Below, piece by piece: positions 1 to 6,611 of a stretch of DNA of 13,780 bases (position 1 is the first letter of the stretch; the number at the start of each line of letters is the position of its first letter). The notes beneath the pieces are model-generated. The model did not search any database, had not been told where the DNA came from, and was given only the letters and a program-made list of their open reading frames with translations. Origin of the DNA: a bacterium (GTDB lineage Bacteria > Patescibacteriota > Minisyncoccia > UBA6257 > GWB1-50-10); contig DAICZV010000018.1 of the NCBI GenBank assembly GCA_027310975.1, positions 1 through 13,780 on the forward strand, in the 5' to 3' direction. A program made the translations under genes and the position numbers.

Positions 1-1965
1 CCCCAAAGAATCGTTTTTGCCGAGCTTGATGGCGATGATGCCATTTCGGCGGACGGACGTGAAGTCGTTCAAAGCGGTCTTCTTAATGATGCCGTCCTTT
101 GTGACCATCACTAGGAAGTTCTTTCCGTTTACGAGCTCGTTGCCGTAAGCCACGATGGCGCTCACCTTTTCCGTGGCGGGCATTTCCAGGAAGTTGTAGA
201 TCGCCCGGCCTTTAGCCGTGCGGCTCGCGACCGGAATGTCATAAACCTTGGTTTGGAAAACCTTGCCCTGATTCGTGAAGAAGAGGATGTTGTCGTGGGT
301 GTTCGCGGAAAGGAATTGGTAGATCTGATCCTCTTCTTTGAGGTCAAAGCCGATGAGTCCCTTACCGCCGCGCTTCTGGGCGCGGAAGGTGTCGGGCGGC
401 ATCCGTTTAATGTAGCCGTCCTGGGTGAGCATGATGAGCGCCTCCTCCGCGGCAATGAGGTCCTCTTCCTTGAATTCCTTAAGGCCGCCCGAAATTATCT
501 TGGTCCGCCGGCCCTCCGGGAAGGTCTTCTGCAAAAAAGCCAGGTCGTCCTTAATGATGCCCAATATCTTCTTCGGCTGTTTCAAAATAAGTTCCAGTTC
601 AGCGATGAGCTTGCGCTTTTCGGCGAGTTCCTCCTCCAGTTTTTCCCGTTCCAAGGCGGCCAGAGTTTGGAGGCGCATCTCCAGTATCGCGTCCGTCTGA
701 AGGGCGGTGAACTTGAAGCTCTTCATCAAATTCTGTTTTGCGTCCTCGCGGTCTTTGGACTTCTTGATGGTCGCGATGACCTTATCAATGACGTCCAGGG
801 CTTTCACCAGGCCTTCCAGAATATGCGCGCGCTCCTTGGCCTTCTTAAGGTCAAATTCGGTGCGCCGGCGGATGATTATCTTCCGGTGTTCCAGATACGC
901 CGCGAGCACCTCTTTTAGCGAAAGGATCTGGGGCTGAATGCCGTCCGTGAGGGCCAGCATGTTCATATAAAAGTTCTTCTGGAGCTCGGTGTACTGGTAG
1001 AGCTGGTTCAATATCTTCTGGGGAGTGGCGTCGGTTTTGAGCTCTATCACTATCCGCATGCCTTCGCGGTCGGATTCGTCCCGAAGATCGCGGATGCCCT
1101 CCACCTTCTTGTCGGTCACGAGTTCGGCGATTTTCGTGATGAGATCGGACTTGTTCACCTGGTACGGGATCTCGGTGACGATTATCTGAAAGGCCCCGCT
1201 CTTCCGCTCTTCTATCTCGGCCTTGGCGCGCATGGTGATGGAGCCCTTGCCGGTCGCGTAAGCCTCCTCCATCGCCTTTTTGTCGTAGATTACTCCGCCC
1301 GTCGGAAAATCCGGTCCGGGCAAAAATTCCATCAGCTCCTTAACGGAAGCGTCGGGATGGTCAATAAGATAGGCGGTCGCGTCGGCCACCTCGCCCAAGT
1401 TGTGGGGCGGAATGGATGTTGTCATGCCGACCGCGATGCCGGAGGCGCCGTTCAGAAGCAGGTTGGGGAGCTTGCCCGGCAGATAACTGGGCTCGTTGCG
1501 CGTCGCGTCGTAGTTCGGCTGCCAGCCCACCGTCTCTTTTTCAATATCCAAAAGCATCTCTTCGGCAATCTTGGAAAGCCGCGCCTCGGTGTAACGCATG
1601 GCGGCCGGCGAGTCGCCGTCCACGCTGCCCCAGTTGCCCTGGCCGTCTATGAGCGGATATCGCAGGGAAAAATCCTGAGCCATGCGGGCCAAGGCGTCGT
1701 AGACCGAAAGGTCACCGTGCGGATGGTATTTGCCGAGCACTTCGCCGACAATGTTCGCCGACTTCTTGAACTTGGCCGAATGGGTGAAACCCGAATCCCA
1801 CATCGCCCAGAGAATGCGGCGCTGGACGGGCTTCAAGCCGTCGCGGACGTCCGGCAGGGCGCGCGAAACGATGACGGACATGGCGTAGTCCAAATAGGAC
1901 TCCTTAAGCTCCGCCGTTATCTCGCGGTCCCTGATATTTTCTTTTTTTATGTTTTCTTCCGCCAT
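1..1965 (-). CDS. gyrA: DNA gyrase subunit A, 3' end outside window
   Basis: This is the breakage-reunion subunit of DNA gyrase, which with GyrB (not in the window) introduces negative supercoils using ATP. The first 655 codons are visible, starting at ATG 1965-1963 with MAEENIKKENIRDREI. The N-terminal signature SYLDYAMSVIVSRALPDVRDG, here split as SYLDYAMSV and RALPDVRDG, lies at about residues 23-43. The catalytic tyrosine is Tyr125 in AAMRYTEARL. A GyrA-box-like QKRGGKG at about residues 530-536 favours GyrA over ParC. The start of the C-terminal beta-pinwheel follows and is cut by the window edge; family proteins usually run to 800-880 residues. In the quinolone-binding helix the residue matching E. 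coli Ser83 is Leu86, followed by Ser87, and Asp90 matches Asp87. The gene begins 26 nt after the stop of the upstream membrane protein gene, with no Shine-Dalgarno and no obvious -10 close to the start, so cotranscription is likely. Confidence 0.97.
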   Translation of the reverse strand, partial: MAEENIKKENIRDREITAELKESYLDYAMSVIVSRALPDVRDGLKPVQRRILWAMWDSGFTHSAKFKKSANIVGEVLGKYHPHGDLSVYDALARMAQDFSLRYPLIDGQGNWGSVDGDSPAAMRYTEARLSKIAEEMLLDIEKETVGWQPNYDATRNEPSYLPGKLPNLLLNGASGIAVGMTTSIPPHNLGEVADATAYLIDHPDASVKELMEFLPGPDFPTGGVIYDKKAMEEAYATGKGSITMRAKAEIEERKSGAFQIIVTEIPYQVNKSDLITKIAELVTDKKVEGIRDLRDESDREGMRIVIELKTDATPQKILNQLYQYTELQKNFYMNMLALTDGIQPQILSLKEVLAAYLEHRKIIIRRRTEFDLKKAKERAHILEGLVKALDVIDKVIATIKKSKDREDAKQNLMKSFKFTALQTDAILEMRLQTLAALEREKLEEELAEKRKLIAELELILKQPKKILGIIKDDLAFLQKTFPEGRRTKIISGGLKEFKEEDLIAAEEALIMLTQDGYIKRMPPDTFRAQKRGGKGLIGFDLKEEDQIYQFLSANTHDNILFFTNQGKVFQTKVYDIPVASRTAKGRAIYNFLEMPATEKVSAIVAYGNELVNGKNFLVMVTKDGIIKKTALNDFTSVRRNGIIAIKLGKNDSLG

Positions 1966-1991
1966 AGTTTCTGATTGCCAATCGCCATTTA

Positions 1992-2390
1992 CTAATTACC
2001 CGTTGTGGTCGCGTTCAGCTGCATGGTATTCGTTCTTTGTATCTGTTTTTGGAACTCCTGCCAAGCCCCGCTCACCGTGTTCCCGATGTTGCCCACGGCT
2101 CCGCCCAGATCTTCCCATACGAGGTTAAACCCGCGGCCGAAGGTTGACCAGATGGACGGCGATGTCCCGGCCGCTCCGCTCTCCGCCGCCGCGACCGGCG
2201 CGGTGGAAGTCACAGCCGCCGGAGCGGCCTGAGGCAGAGTCGCGTTCAGGTAAAAGAGCCAGATGCCGATGACGACGATCATCAAGGCGGCGGAAGCGCC
2301 GTAAACGTACCGTTTCTTCGTCTTATCGTCGGAGCGTTGCAGGCGCCTGATAAGATCTCGGGTTTTTATGGCCGTTTCTTTGGCGTTCAT
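1992..2390 (-). CDS. Small single-pass membrane protein of unknown function
   Basis: I do not recognise the family. The 132-residue product has a basic cytoplasmic N-terminus (residues 1-28, rich in Lys, Arg and Asp), one membrane segment at about 29-48 (YVYGASAALMIVVIGIWLFY), an Ala/Pro/Thr-rich linker (about 50-80), and a C-terminal stretch that could be amphipathic helix (about 82-115) before a Thr-rich tail. Topology is probably N-in, C-out. I chose the ATG at 2390-2388, two nucleotides after the upstream MBL stop codon. A GTG at 2408-2406 in the same frame would overlap that gene by 16 bp and add six residues, and it cannot be excluded. Neither start has a Shine-Dalgarno. It sits between the MBL-fold gene and gyrA and is probably in their transcript. 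Confidence 0.7.
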   Translation of the reverse strand: MNAKETAIKTRDLIRRLQRSDDKTKKRYVYGASAALMIVVIGIWLFYLNATLPQAAPAAVTSTAPVAAAESGAAGTSPSIWSTFGRGFNLVWEDLGGAVGNIGNTVSGAWQEFQKQIQRTNTMQLNATTTGN

Positions 2391-2392
2391 AT

Positions 2393-2962
2393 TCAAACTG
2401 TCAGGCACTTTATCGCCATCGCCTTGGGCGTCAGGTCCTTCTTCTTAAAGACCAGCTTTTCCTCCGGCGGGCATTTATCCTGGCCCATTTCTTTTATCAA
2501 ATTCTTCAAGTTTTCGGGGAAAGCGGCGAGGACGACGCTCGGCTCCAGCTGACGAATGAGCTTCGCGGTCGCGCCGGCTTCCATAAAGGGTTTGCCGCCC
2601 GCGGGGATTATCAAAACGTCGCAGTCGGTCAGGAACTCCTGGACCTTCGGTTCCGGCTCCTTGCCGATCTGCCCGAGGATGGCGAAGACCACATCCTCCA
2701 TCTCTATCCGGTAGATGGTCCGCTCAACACCCTTGTCGCTGCCGGCGCTCCAGCCCGTGACGTGAATGCCCTGGACCTCGTATTCGCCCTGGTGCGAAAT
2801 GACGGCCGGACCTTCGCCGGATTCCGCGACCGGCGCGGGCATGACGGTGTTCACTATCAAAGACGCGCCGCGGACGGAACGCTGGTTTTCCGGGTCAATA
2901 AGGACGGTCGTTGAGCCGGACGATATCTTAAAATAGTCGTTCCCGAGGAAGTTGATGACCAT
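2393..2962 (-). CDS. Metallo-beta-lactamase-fold protein lacking the metal-binding motif
   Basis: The 189-residue product resembles the short MBL-superfamily proteins (Lactamase_B_3-like) often annotated in Parcubacteria genomes as MBL fold hydrolases. The opening MVINFLGNDYFKISSG, the early beta-strands ending in VLIDP (19-23), the QGEYEVQGIHVTG segment (58-70) and CDVLIIPAGG (114-123) fit that fold. The HxHxDH zinc motif is absent: I see histidines only at residues 57 and 67. Hydrolase activity is therefore doubtful and the role is unknown. The frame stays open upstream to 3064, but ATG 2962 is preferred because it matches the fold's usual first strand and because a consensus-like promoter (2973-3001) lies just in front; a longer start would lie upstream of it. 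It is the first gene of a likely MBL, membrane protein, gyrA transcript. Confidence 0.82.
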   Translation of the reverse strand: MVINFLGNDYFKISSGSTTVLIDPENQRSVRGASLIVNTVMPAPVAESGEGPAVISHQGEYEVQGIHVTGWSAGSDKGVERTIYRIEMEDVVFAILGQIGKEPEPKVQEFLTDCDVLIIPAGGKPFMEAGATAKLIRQLEPSVVLAAFPENLKNLIKEMGQDKCPPEEKLVFKKKDLTPKAMAIKCLTV

Positions 2963-2972
2963 TATTGATGTA

Positions 2973-3001
2973 ATTTTACCAAAATTTGCCGGTTGTTTCA
3001 A
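2973..3001 (-). promoter_or_regulatory. Promoter of the MBL/gyrA cluster
   Basis: On the minus strand, TTGAAA (3001-2996), a 17-nt spacer and TAAAAT (2978-2973) form a near-consensus sigma-70 promoter. A TG dinucleotide one base before the -10 gives an extended -10. Only 10 nt separate the -10 from the ATG at 2962, so the predicted 5' leader is about 3-4 nt. Confidence 0.75.
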
Positions 3002-3050
3002 CCGACCTGAAAAGGCATGAACAATGGACGTGCGCGGATGCAAAATTGAA

Positions 3051-3140
3051 AATGCAAATATCAAAATTGAAGTTCAAAGTCGGATAGCCGTTTTAGGTTT
3101 TGAGTTTCAGCTTTGAATCTTGACCCTTGAGGTTTGCATT
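3051..3140 (+). repeat. 90-bp imperfect palindromic intergenic element
   Basis: The ends are exact inverted copies of AATGCAAA (3051-3058) and TTTGCATT (3133-3140). The arms stay partly complementary inward, for example TTCAAAG near 3073 against CTTTGAA at 3111. The element is more AT-rich than its surroundings and lies between the divergent MBL and rpsA promoters. CAAAATTGAA occurs twice on the left side (3041-3050 and 3062-3071). It resembles REP/MITE-like intergenic palindromes; I see no coding potential. A role as terminator or mobile element is inference. Confidence 0.6.
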
Positions 3141-3149
3141 GGCGCCTAG

Positions 3150-3179
3150 TTGATTTATTCCAAGCCCTCATGTTACATT
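3150..3179 (+). promoter_or_regulatory. Promoter of rpsA
   Basis: TTGATT (3150-3155), an 18-nt spacer and TACATT (3174-3179), with TG at 3171-3172 giving an extended -10. Seven nucleotides separate the -10 from the GTG start at 3187, so transcription should start at or next to the start codon. Confidence 0.6.
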
Positions 3180-3186
3180 TAACGGC

Positions 3187-4278
3187 GTGAATATCGCGAA
3201 GGACAATCAATCCGTGGAACAGGTGCCGATTTGGAAAAGCAATCCGGCCCTTTTGCCGACCCTCCGGCAGGGCGACCTCGTGGAAGGCGTCGTTCTGGAA
3301 AAGAGCCCCAAAGCCATCGTCATTGACCTCGGCCGCCACGGCACGGGCGTCGTTTATCGCGGCGAGCTCCAAAACGCCCGCGATATCGCGCGCGACCTGG
3401 AAGTGGGGAGCCCCGTCCACGCCAAAGTGGTGGAGGCGGATAACGACGACGGATTGGTGGAACTTTCCCTCTCCGAAGCGGACAAGCAGCGCGCTTGGGC
3501 CGCCGTCGCCGAGACGAAAGAGAAGGACGAGGCCATAAAGATCAAGCCGACCGGCTTCAATAAGGGTGGCCTCATGGTGGACATTGAAGGTTTACACGCC
3601 TTTTTGCCGGTTTCCCAGCTTTCGGCCGAACATTATCCTCATTCGGAATCGGCGGAACCCGGCCGGTTCGCCCAGGTCCTCCAAACGCTTGTTGGCGTTG
3701 AGCTGGAGGTGAAGATAATCGACGTGAATCCCCGCACGGGCAAGCTCATTGTTTCCGAACGGGCCGCCCAGGAAATAAGCGCCAAGGAACTTGCCAAGAA
3801 CTACAGCGTTGGCCAGGAGGTAGAGGGCGTGGTCTCGGGCGTCGCCGATTTCGGCGCTTTCATCCGCTTTACCGACAACCCGGCCGTGGAAGGATTCATC
3901 CACGTTTCGGAGATAGACCACCGCGTCCTGGAGCACCCGAAGGAAGTGATGAAACTGGACGACGTGGTGAAGGCCAAGATCGTGGATATTAAGGACGGCC
4001 GCATTTCCCTTTCCTTGAAGGCCCTCAAAGCAGACCCGTGGCTCACGGCCGCCGAGAATTATAAAGAAGGCGAGGTCGTGAAAGGTTCCGTTTATTCCTT
4101 CACGCCTTTCGGCGCGCTTGTGAATTTAGAGCACGGATTGCAGGGTCAGCTCCCGGTGACCGATTTCGGCGGCGTGGCCGAGATGAAAAAGGCGCTCGTC
4201 GCGGGCGATGCCTACTCCTTCACCGTCTTGAGCGTGAAGCCGGAGGACCACCGGATAATTTTGAAATTCCAGAAATAA
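3187..4278 (+). CDS. rpsA: Ribosomal protein S1-like protein with four S1 domains
   Basis: The 363-residue RNA-binding protein consists of four S1/OB-fold repeats at about residues 27-97, 110-190, 206-279 and 292-362. The third is the most canonical, with the core GVVSGVADFGAFIRF, then EGFIHVSEI and GRISLSLKAL. E. coli S1 has six domains in 557 residues, so this is a compact form; four-domain S1 proteins are common outside Proteobacteria. The expected role is to bring mRNA to the 30S subunit, although other S1-repeat proteins cannot be excluded. The GTG start at 3187 is the first in frame after a stop and lies 7 nt after a -10 element. If the mRNA is leaderless, S1 cannot act here through a 5' leader, which is notable for a genome without visible Shine-Dalgarno motifs. 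A strong terminator follows 16 nt after the stop. Confidence 0.9.
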   Translation: MNIAKDNQSVEQVPIWKSNPALLPTLRQGDLVEGVVLEKSPKAIVIDLGRHGTGVVYRGELQNARDIARDLEVGSPVHAKVVEADNDDGLVELSLSEADKQRAWAAVAETKEKDEAIKIKPTGFNKGGLMVDIEGLHAFLPVSQLSAEHYPHSESAEPGRFAQVLQTLVGVELEVKIIDVNPRTGKLIVSERAAQEISAKELAKNYSVGQEVEGVVSGVADFGAFIRFTDNPAVEGFIHVSEIDHRVLEHPKEVMKLDDVVKAKIVDIKDGRISLSLKALKADPWLTAAENYKEGEVVKGSVYSFTPFGALVNLEHGLQGQLPVTDFGGVAEMKKALVAGDAYSFTVLSVKPEDHRIILKFQK

Positions 4279-4294
4279 GCTTGGATTAACTCGG

Positions 4295-4325
4295 AACGGC
4301 GGACGATTTTGCGTCCGCCGTTTTT
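4295..4325 (+). terminator. Rho-independent terminator of rpsA
   Basis: AACGGCGGACG (4295-4305) and CGTCCGCCGTT (4312-4322) form a perfect 11-bp stem with a 6-nt loop, running into five T residues (4321-4325). It begins 16 nt after the rpsA stop codon and directly abuts the ftsH promoter. Confidence 0.92.
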
Positions 4326-4335
4326 CGTATATAAT
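4307..4335 (+). promoter_or_regulatory. Promoter of ftsH
   Basis: A perfect -10 TATAAT (4330-4335) lies 9 nt before the ftsH ATG. The -35 region is poor (TTTTGC at 4307-4312 with a 17-nt spacer, or TTGCGT at 4309-4314 with 15) and falls inside the loop and 3' arm of the rpsA terminator. The predicted leader is 0-3 nt. Confidence 0.6.
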
Positions 4336-4344
4336 TAACACGCA

Positions 4345-6189
4345 ATGAAAAACCTCGGCAAAAATCTTTTGGGCGCTTTCGCGCTCCTCGTCGTCATCGC
4401 CTTCATCTTCTCGCTTTTCGTTAACATCGGTGGTCCGACGCCGAAAACCATAGATATCTCCCAGGTGGCCTCCGACGTGAGCGCCGGCACGGTTAAGAAC
4501 ATCACGGTGAATGGCAACGACCTGACGCTCACGCTCGCGGACGGCACGCAGGCGACCTCGCATAAAGAATCGGACGCGAGCCTCACCGACACCATGAAGA
4601 ACTACGGCGTGACGCCCGAGGCCTTGGCCAAAGTGGACGTGAGCGTCCAAAGCCAAAGCGGTTTCAACTATTGGATGGGTCTGCTGCTCCCCTCCGTCAT
4701 CACCATCATCGTGATGATCGCGCTCTTTTGGTGGATCTTCCGCCAGGCGCGGACGGGCGCGAACCAGGCGATGAGCTTCGGGAAGATAAACATCCGGCTC
4801 TTTTCGGCCAATCGCGACCAGGCGACGTTCAAAGACGTGGCCGGCCTTAAGGAAGCCAAAGAGGAGTTGGAAGAGGTGGTGGATTTCCTCCGCCACTCCA
4901 AGAAGTTCCTGGATATCGGCGCGCGCATTCCCCGCGGCGTGCTCCTCATGGGCCCGCCGGGCACCGGCAAGACGCTCCTCGCCCGCGCGGTCGCGGGGGA
5001 GTCCGGCGTCCCCTTCTTCCATCTTTCCGCTTCGGAGTTTGTGGAAATGTTCGTGGGCGTCGGCGCCTCGCGCGTCCGCGACCTCTTCGCCACGGCCAAA
5101 AAGGCCTCGCCTTCCATCATTTTTATTGACGAGATAGACGCCGTCGGCCGCGAGCGCGGCGCGGGTTTGGGCGGCGGCCACGACGAGCGCGAACAGACGC
5201 TGAACCAGATTCTCGTTGAAATGGACGGGTTTGACCGGGACACGAACGTTATCGTAATGGCCGCGACGAACCGCCCCGACATCCTGGACCCAGCCCTCCT
5301 CCGTCCCGGACGCTTTGACCGCCGCGTGATATTGGACATTCCGGACATGAAGGACCGCGAAGAGATAATGAAGATCCACTCCAAGGGCAAGCCGCTGGAC
5401 AAGAACGTTGACCTCAAAACAGTTGCCATTCGGACGCCCGGATTTTCCGGCGCCGACCTTGCGAACCTCATAAACGAAGCGGCCATCTTCGCGGCGCGCA
5501 ACAACCGCAAGACCGTGACGCAGGAGGACATTTTGGATTCCATTGAAAAGGTGATGCTGGGGCCGGCGCGGAAGAGCCGCGTCATCACGACCAAAGAAAA
5601 GGAGATCACCGCTTATCATGAGGCCGGCCACGCCCTGGTCGCCGCCTCATTAAAGGATGCCGATCCGGTCCACAAGGTTTCCATCATCAGCCGCGGCATG
5701 GCGGGCGGATACACGCTGAAGCTCCCCATGGAAGACCGGCATTTGAAGACCCGGGCGGAATTTTTGGCGGACCTCGCCGTTTCTTTCGGCGGCTACGCCG
5801 CCGAGTCGCTGGTCTTCAAGGATGTTTCCACCGGCTCTTCAAGCGACATTAAGGAAGCGACCGATTTGGCGCGGCAGATGGTTACGCGGTACGGCATGAG
5901 CGAGAAGCTCGGCACGCGCACCTTCGGCGCGACGCAGGAAATGGTCTTCCTCGGCCGCGAGCTCACGGCGGAGAAGGATTATTCGGAGACCGTCGGCACG
6001 GAAATAGACGCGGAAATAAACAAGCTTATCAAGCGGACCTTTGACTTCGCGAAGAAGGCCATCTCTTCCCAGCGCGGCGCTTTGGATAAAATAGCGAAGG
6101 CCCTCATTGAAAAGGAGACCTTGGAGAAGGACGAGTTCTACGCGCTCCTCAAAAACTTCAATCTGAAGCCGACCGCGATCACTGCCTAG
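4345..6189 (+). CDS. ftsH: ATP-dependent zinc metalloprotease FtsH
   Basis: FtsH is a membrane-anchored AAA+ protease that extracts and degrades misassembled membrane proteins and some soluble regulators. The 614-residue product shows the full architecture: membrane segment 1 (about 8-27), a small extracytoplasmic domain (about 28-108), membrane segment 2 (about 111-132), and the AAA+ module with Walker A GPPGTGKT (203-210), pore motif MFVG (235-238), Walker B IIFIDEID (258-265) and the second region of homology with LLRPGRFDRR (318-327). The M41 peptidase domain has HEAGH (425-429) and the third zinc ligand Asp501 in TGSSSDI. Length is normal (E. coli 644) and no key residue is missing. ATG 4345 follows a TATAAT by 9 nt and lacks a Shine-Dalgarno. 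It is a single-gene unit after the rpsA terminator; no clear terminator follows it. Confidence 0.98.
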   Translation: MKNLGKNLLGAFALLVVIAFIFSLFVNIGGPTPKTIDISQVASDVSAGTVKNITVNGNDLTLTLADGTQATSHKESDASLTDTMKNYGVTPEALAKVDVSVQSQSGFNYWMGLLLPSVITIIVMIALFWWIFRQARTGANQAMSFGKINIRLFSANRDQATFKDVAGLKEAKEELEEVVDFLRHSKKFLDIGARIPRGVLLMGPPGTGKTLLARAVAGESGVPFFHLSASEFVEMFVGVGASRVRDLFATAKKASPSIIFIDEIDAVGRERGAGLGGGHDEREQTLNQILVEMDGFDRDTNVIVMAATNRPDILDPALLRPGRFDRRVILDIPDMKDREEIMKIHSKGKPLDKNVDLKTVAIRTPGFSGADLANLINEAAIFAARNNRKTVTQEDILDSIEKVMLGPARKSRVITTKEKEITAYHEAGHALVAASLKDADPVHKVSIISRGMAGGYTLKLPMEDRHLKTRAEFLADLAVSFGGYAAESLVFKDVSTGSSSDIKEATDLARQMVTRYGMSEKLGTRTFGATQEMVFLGRELTAEKDYSETVGTEIDAEINKLIKRTFDFAKKAISSQRGALDKIAKALIEKETLEKDEFYALLKNFNLKPTAITA

Positions 6190-6196
6190 TTCTTAA

Positions 6197-6368
6197 GGCG
6201 GCGGGAATTTTTCGAGCAAGCATGGTCGGAGTGCGTTTAAAAATCACCGAGCGGCTTGCGTTAAACGAGCCAGGCTCCCGACCGAATGGGAGTAGGGTGG
6301 CGAGTAGCAACTAAGCGAGGATGATTTTAACGCACGGAGGCCTTCTGCGCGCGAGAAAAAGTACCGCC
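6197..6368 (+). ncRNA. Candidate structured RNA or large imperfect inverted repeat, unclassified
   Basis: The 225-nt gap between ftsH and tRNA-Ile has no plausible gene but strong nested complementarity. The outer pairs are GGCGG (6197-6201) with CCGCC (6364-6368) and TTTTTC (6208-6213) with GAAAAA (6355-6360). A long stem joins 6231-6248, starting GTGCGTT, to 6319-6335, ending AACGCAC, with about 16 pairs and three bulges. Inside are GGCT/AGCC (6253-6256 with 6268-6271) and CTCCC/GGGAG (6275-6279 with 6288-6292). An alternative fold pairs GGTCGGAG (6224-6231) with CTCCCGACC (6275-6283) and CGTTTAA (6234-6240) with TTAAACG (6261-6267), and is incompatible with the long stem. It does not show the signatures of SRP RNA, RNase P RNA or tmRNA. 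It could be an RNA gene, the ftsH 3' UTR, or a mobile palindrome. The strand is assumed from its neighbours. Confidence 0.35.
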
Positions 6369-6414
6369 GCATTTGACGTTAAGGTGTTTTTGTCGGAAAC
6401 TTTGATGGAGCGAC

Positions 6415-6487
6415 GGGCCAGTAGCTCAGCGGCTAAAGCATCGAGCTTATACCTCGAGGATCGAAGGTTCGAGTCCTTCCTGGCCCA
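6415..6487 (+). tRNA. tRNA-Ile (anticodon UAU)
   Basis: The 73-nt cloverleaf is complete: acceptor GGGCCAG/CTGGCCC (6415-6421 with 6480-6486), D arm 6424-6439 with one mismatch at the end of its stem, anticodon stem TCGAG/CTCGA with loop CTTATAC (6446-6452), and T arm GAAGG/CCTTC with loop TTCGAGT. The anticodon TAT at 6448-6450 reads AUA. The discriminator is A6487 and CCA is not encoded, so CCA must be added afterwards. An anticodon UAU differs from the usual bacterial AUA-reading tRNA, which has CAU modified to lysidine. A TTGACG at 6373-6378 could be a -35 for the tRNA pair, but I see no convincing -10. Confidence 0.95.
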
Positions 6488-6496
6488 CATCATAAA

Positions 6497-6568
6497 GGGC
6501 GATTAGCTTAGTGGTAGAGCGTCTCGTTTACACCGAGAAGGTCGGGGGTTCGATCCCCTCATCGCCCA
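6497..6568 (+). tRNA. tRNA-Val (anticodon UAC)
   Basis: The 72-nt cloverleaf has acceptor GGGCGAT/ATCGCCC (6497-6503 with 6561-6567), D arm 6506-6520, anticodon stem TCTCG/CGAGA with loop TTTACAC, T arm GGGGG/CCCTC with loop TTCGATC, and discriminator A6568. The anticodon TAC at 6529-6531 can read valine GUN codons through wobble. CCA is not encoded. It lies 9 nt after tRNA-Ile and is surely cotranscribed with it. Confidence 0.97.
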
Positions 6569-6576
6569 CCCTTTAT

Positions 6577-6605
6577 TTGACACCGCCCCGCGCCGGGCGT
6601 AGGTT
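6577..6605 (+). promoter_or_regulatory. Promoter of the YkuK-like gene
   Basis: A perfect -35 TTGACA (6577-6582) with a 17-nt spacer points to TAGGTT (6600-6605), a weak -10 that ends 6 nt before the ATG at 6612. A small stem, CGCCC (6584-6588) with GGGCG (6595-6599), followed by six T at 6604-6609, lies in the same place and could be a weak tRNA terminator. The two functions may share this DNA. Confidence 0.5.
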
Positions 6606-6611
6606 TTTTAT

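Noticed and set aside
253..1974. Plus-strand frames at 253-918 and 1357-1974 that could suggest genes left of 2000
   Set aside because: They are antisense to gyrA, whose minus-strand translation shows all GyrA motifs continuously from 1965 to the window edge.
2406..2408. GTG as the start of the small membrane protein
   Set aside because: It overlaps the MBL gene by 16 bp and gives only six extra residues; the ATG at 2390-2388, right after the stop, is simpler. It remains possible.
2963..3064. Upstream extension of the MBL-fold protein to 3064
   Set aside because: The extra 34 residues lack the fold's pattern and their codons cover a near-consensus promoter at 2973-3001.
4126..5631. A 501-codon open frame on the minus strand opposite ftsH
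   Set aside because: It lies entirely antisense to conserved ftsH and the end of rpsA. The translation is rich in His, Arg, Val and Glu without any recognisable domain, and the frame stays open because of GC-rich codon bias in ftsH.
6197..6368. Identification of the ftsH-tRNA gap as SRP RNA, RNase P RNA or tmRNA
   Set aside because: CCAGG followed later by AGCAAC recalls the SRP core, but the GGAA tetraloop context is missing. The RNase P GGAAAGTCC-type core and the tmRNA tRNA-like ends are also absent.
6311..6506. Short frames on both strands across tRNA-Ile
   Set aside because: They run through a complete tRNA cloverleaf and the inverted-repeat region, and have no promoter or family support.
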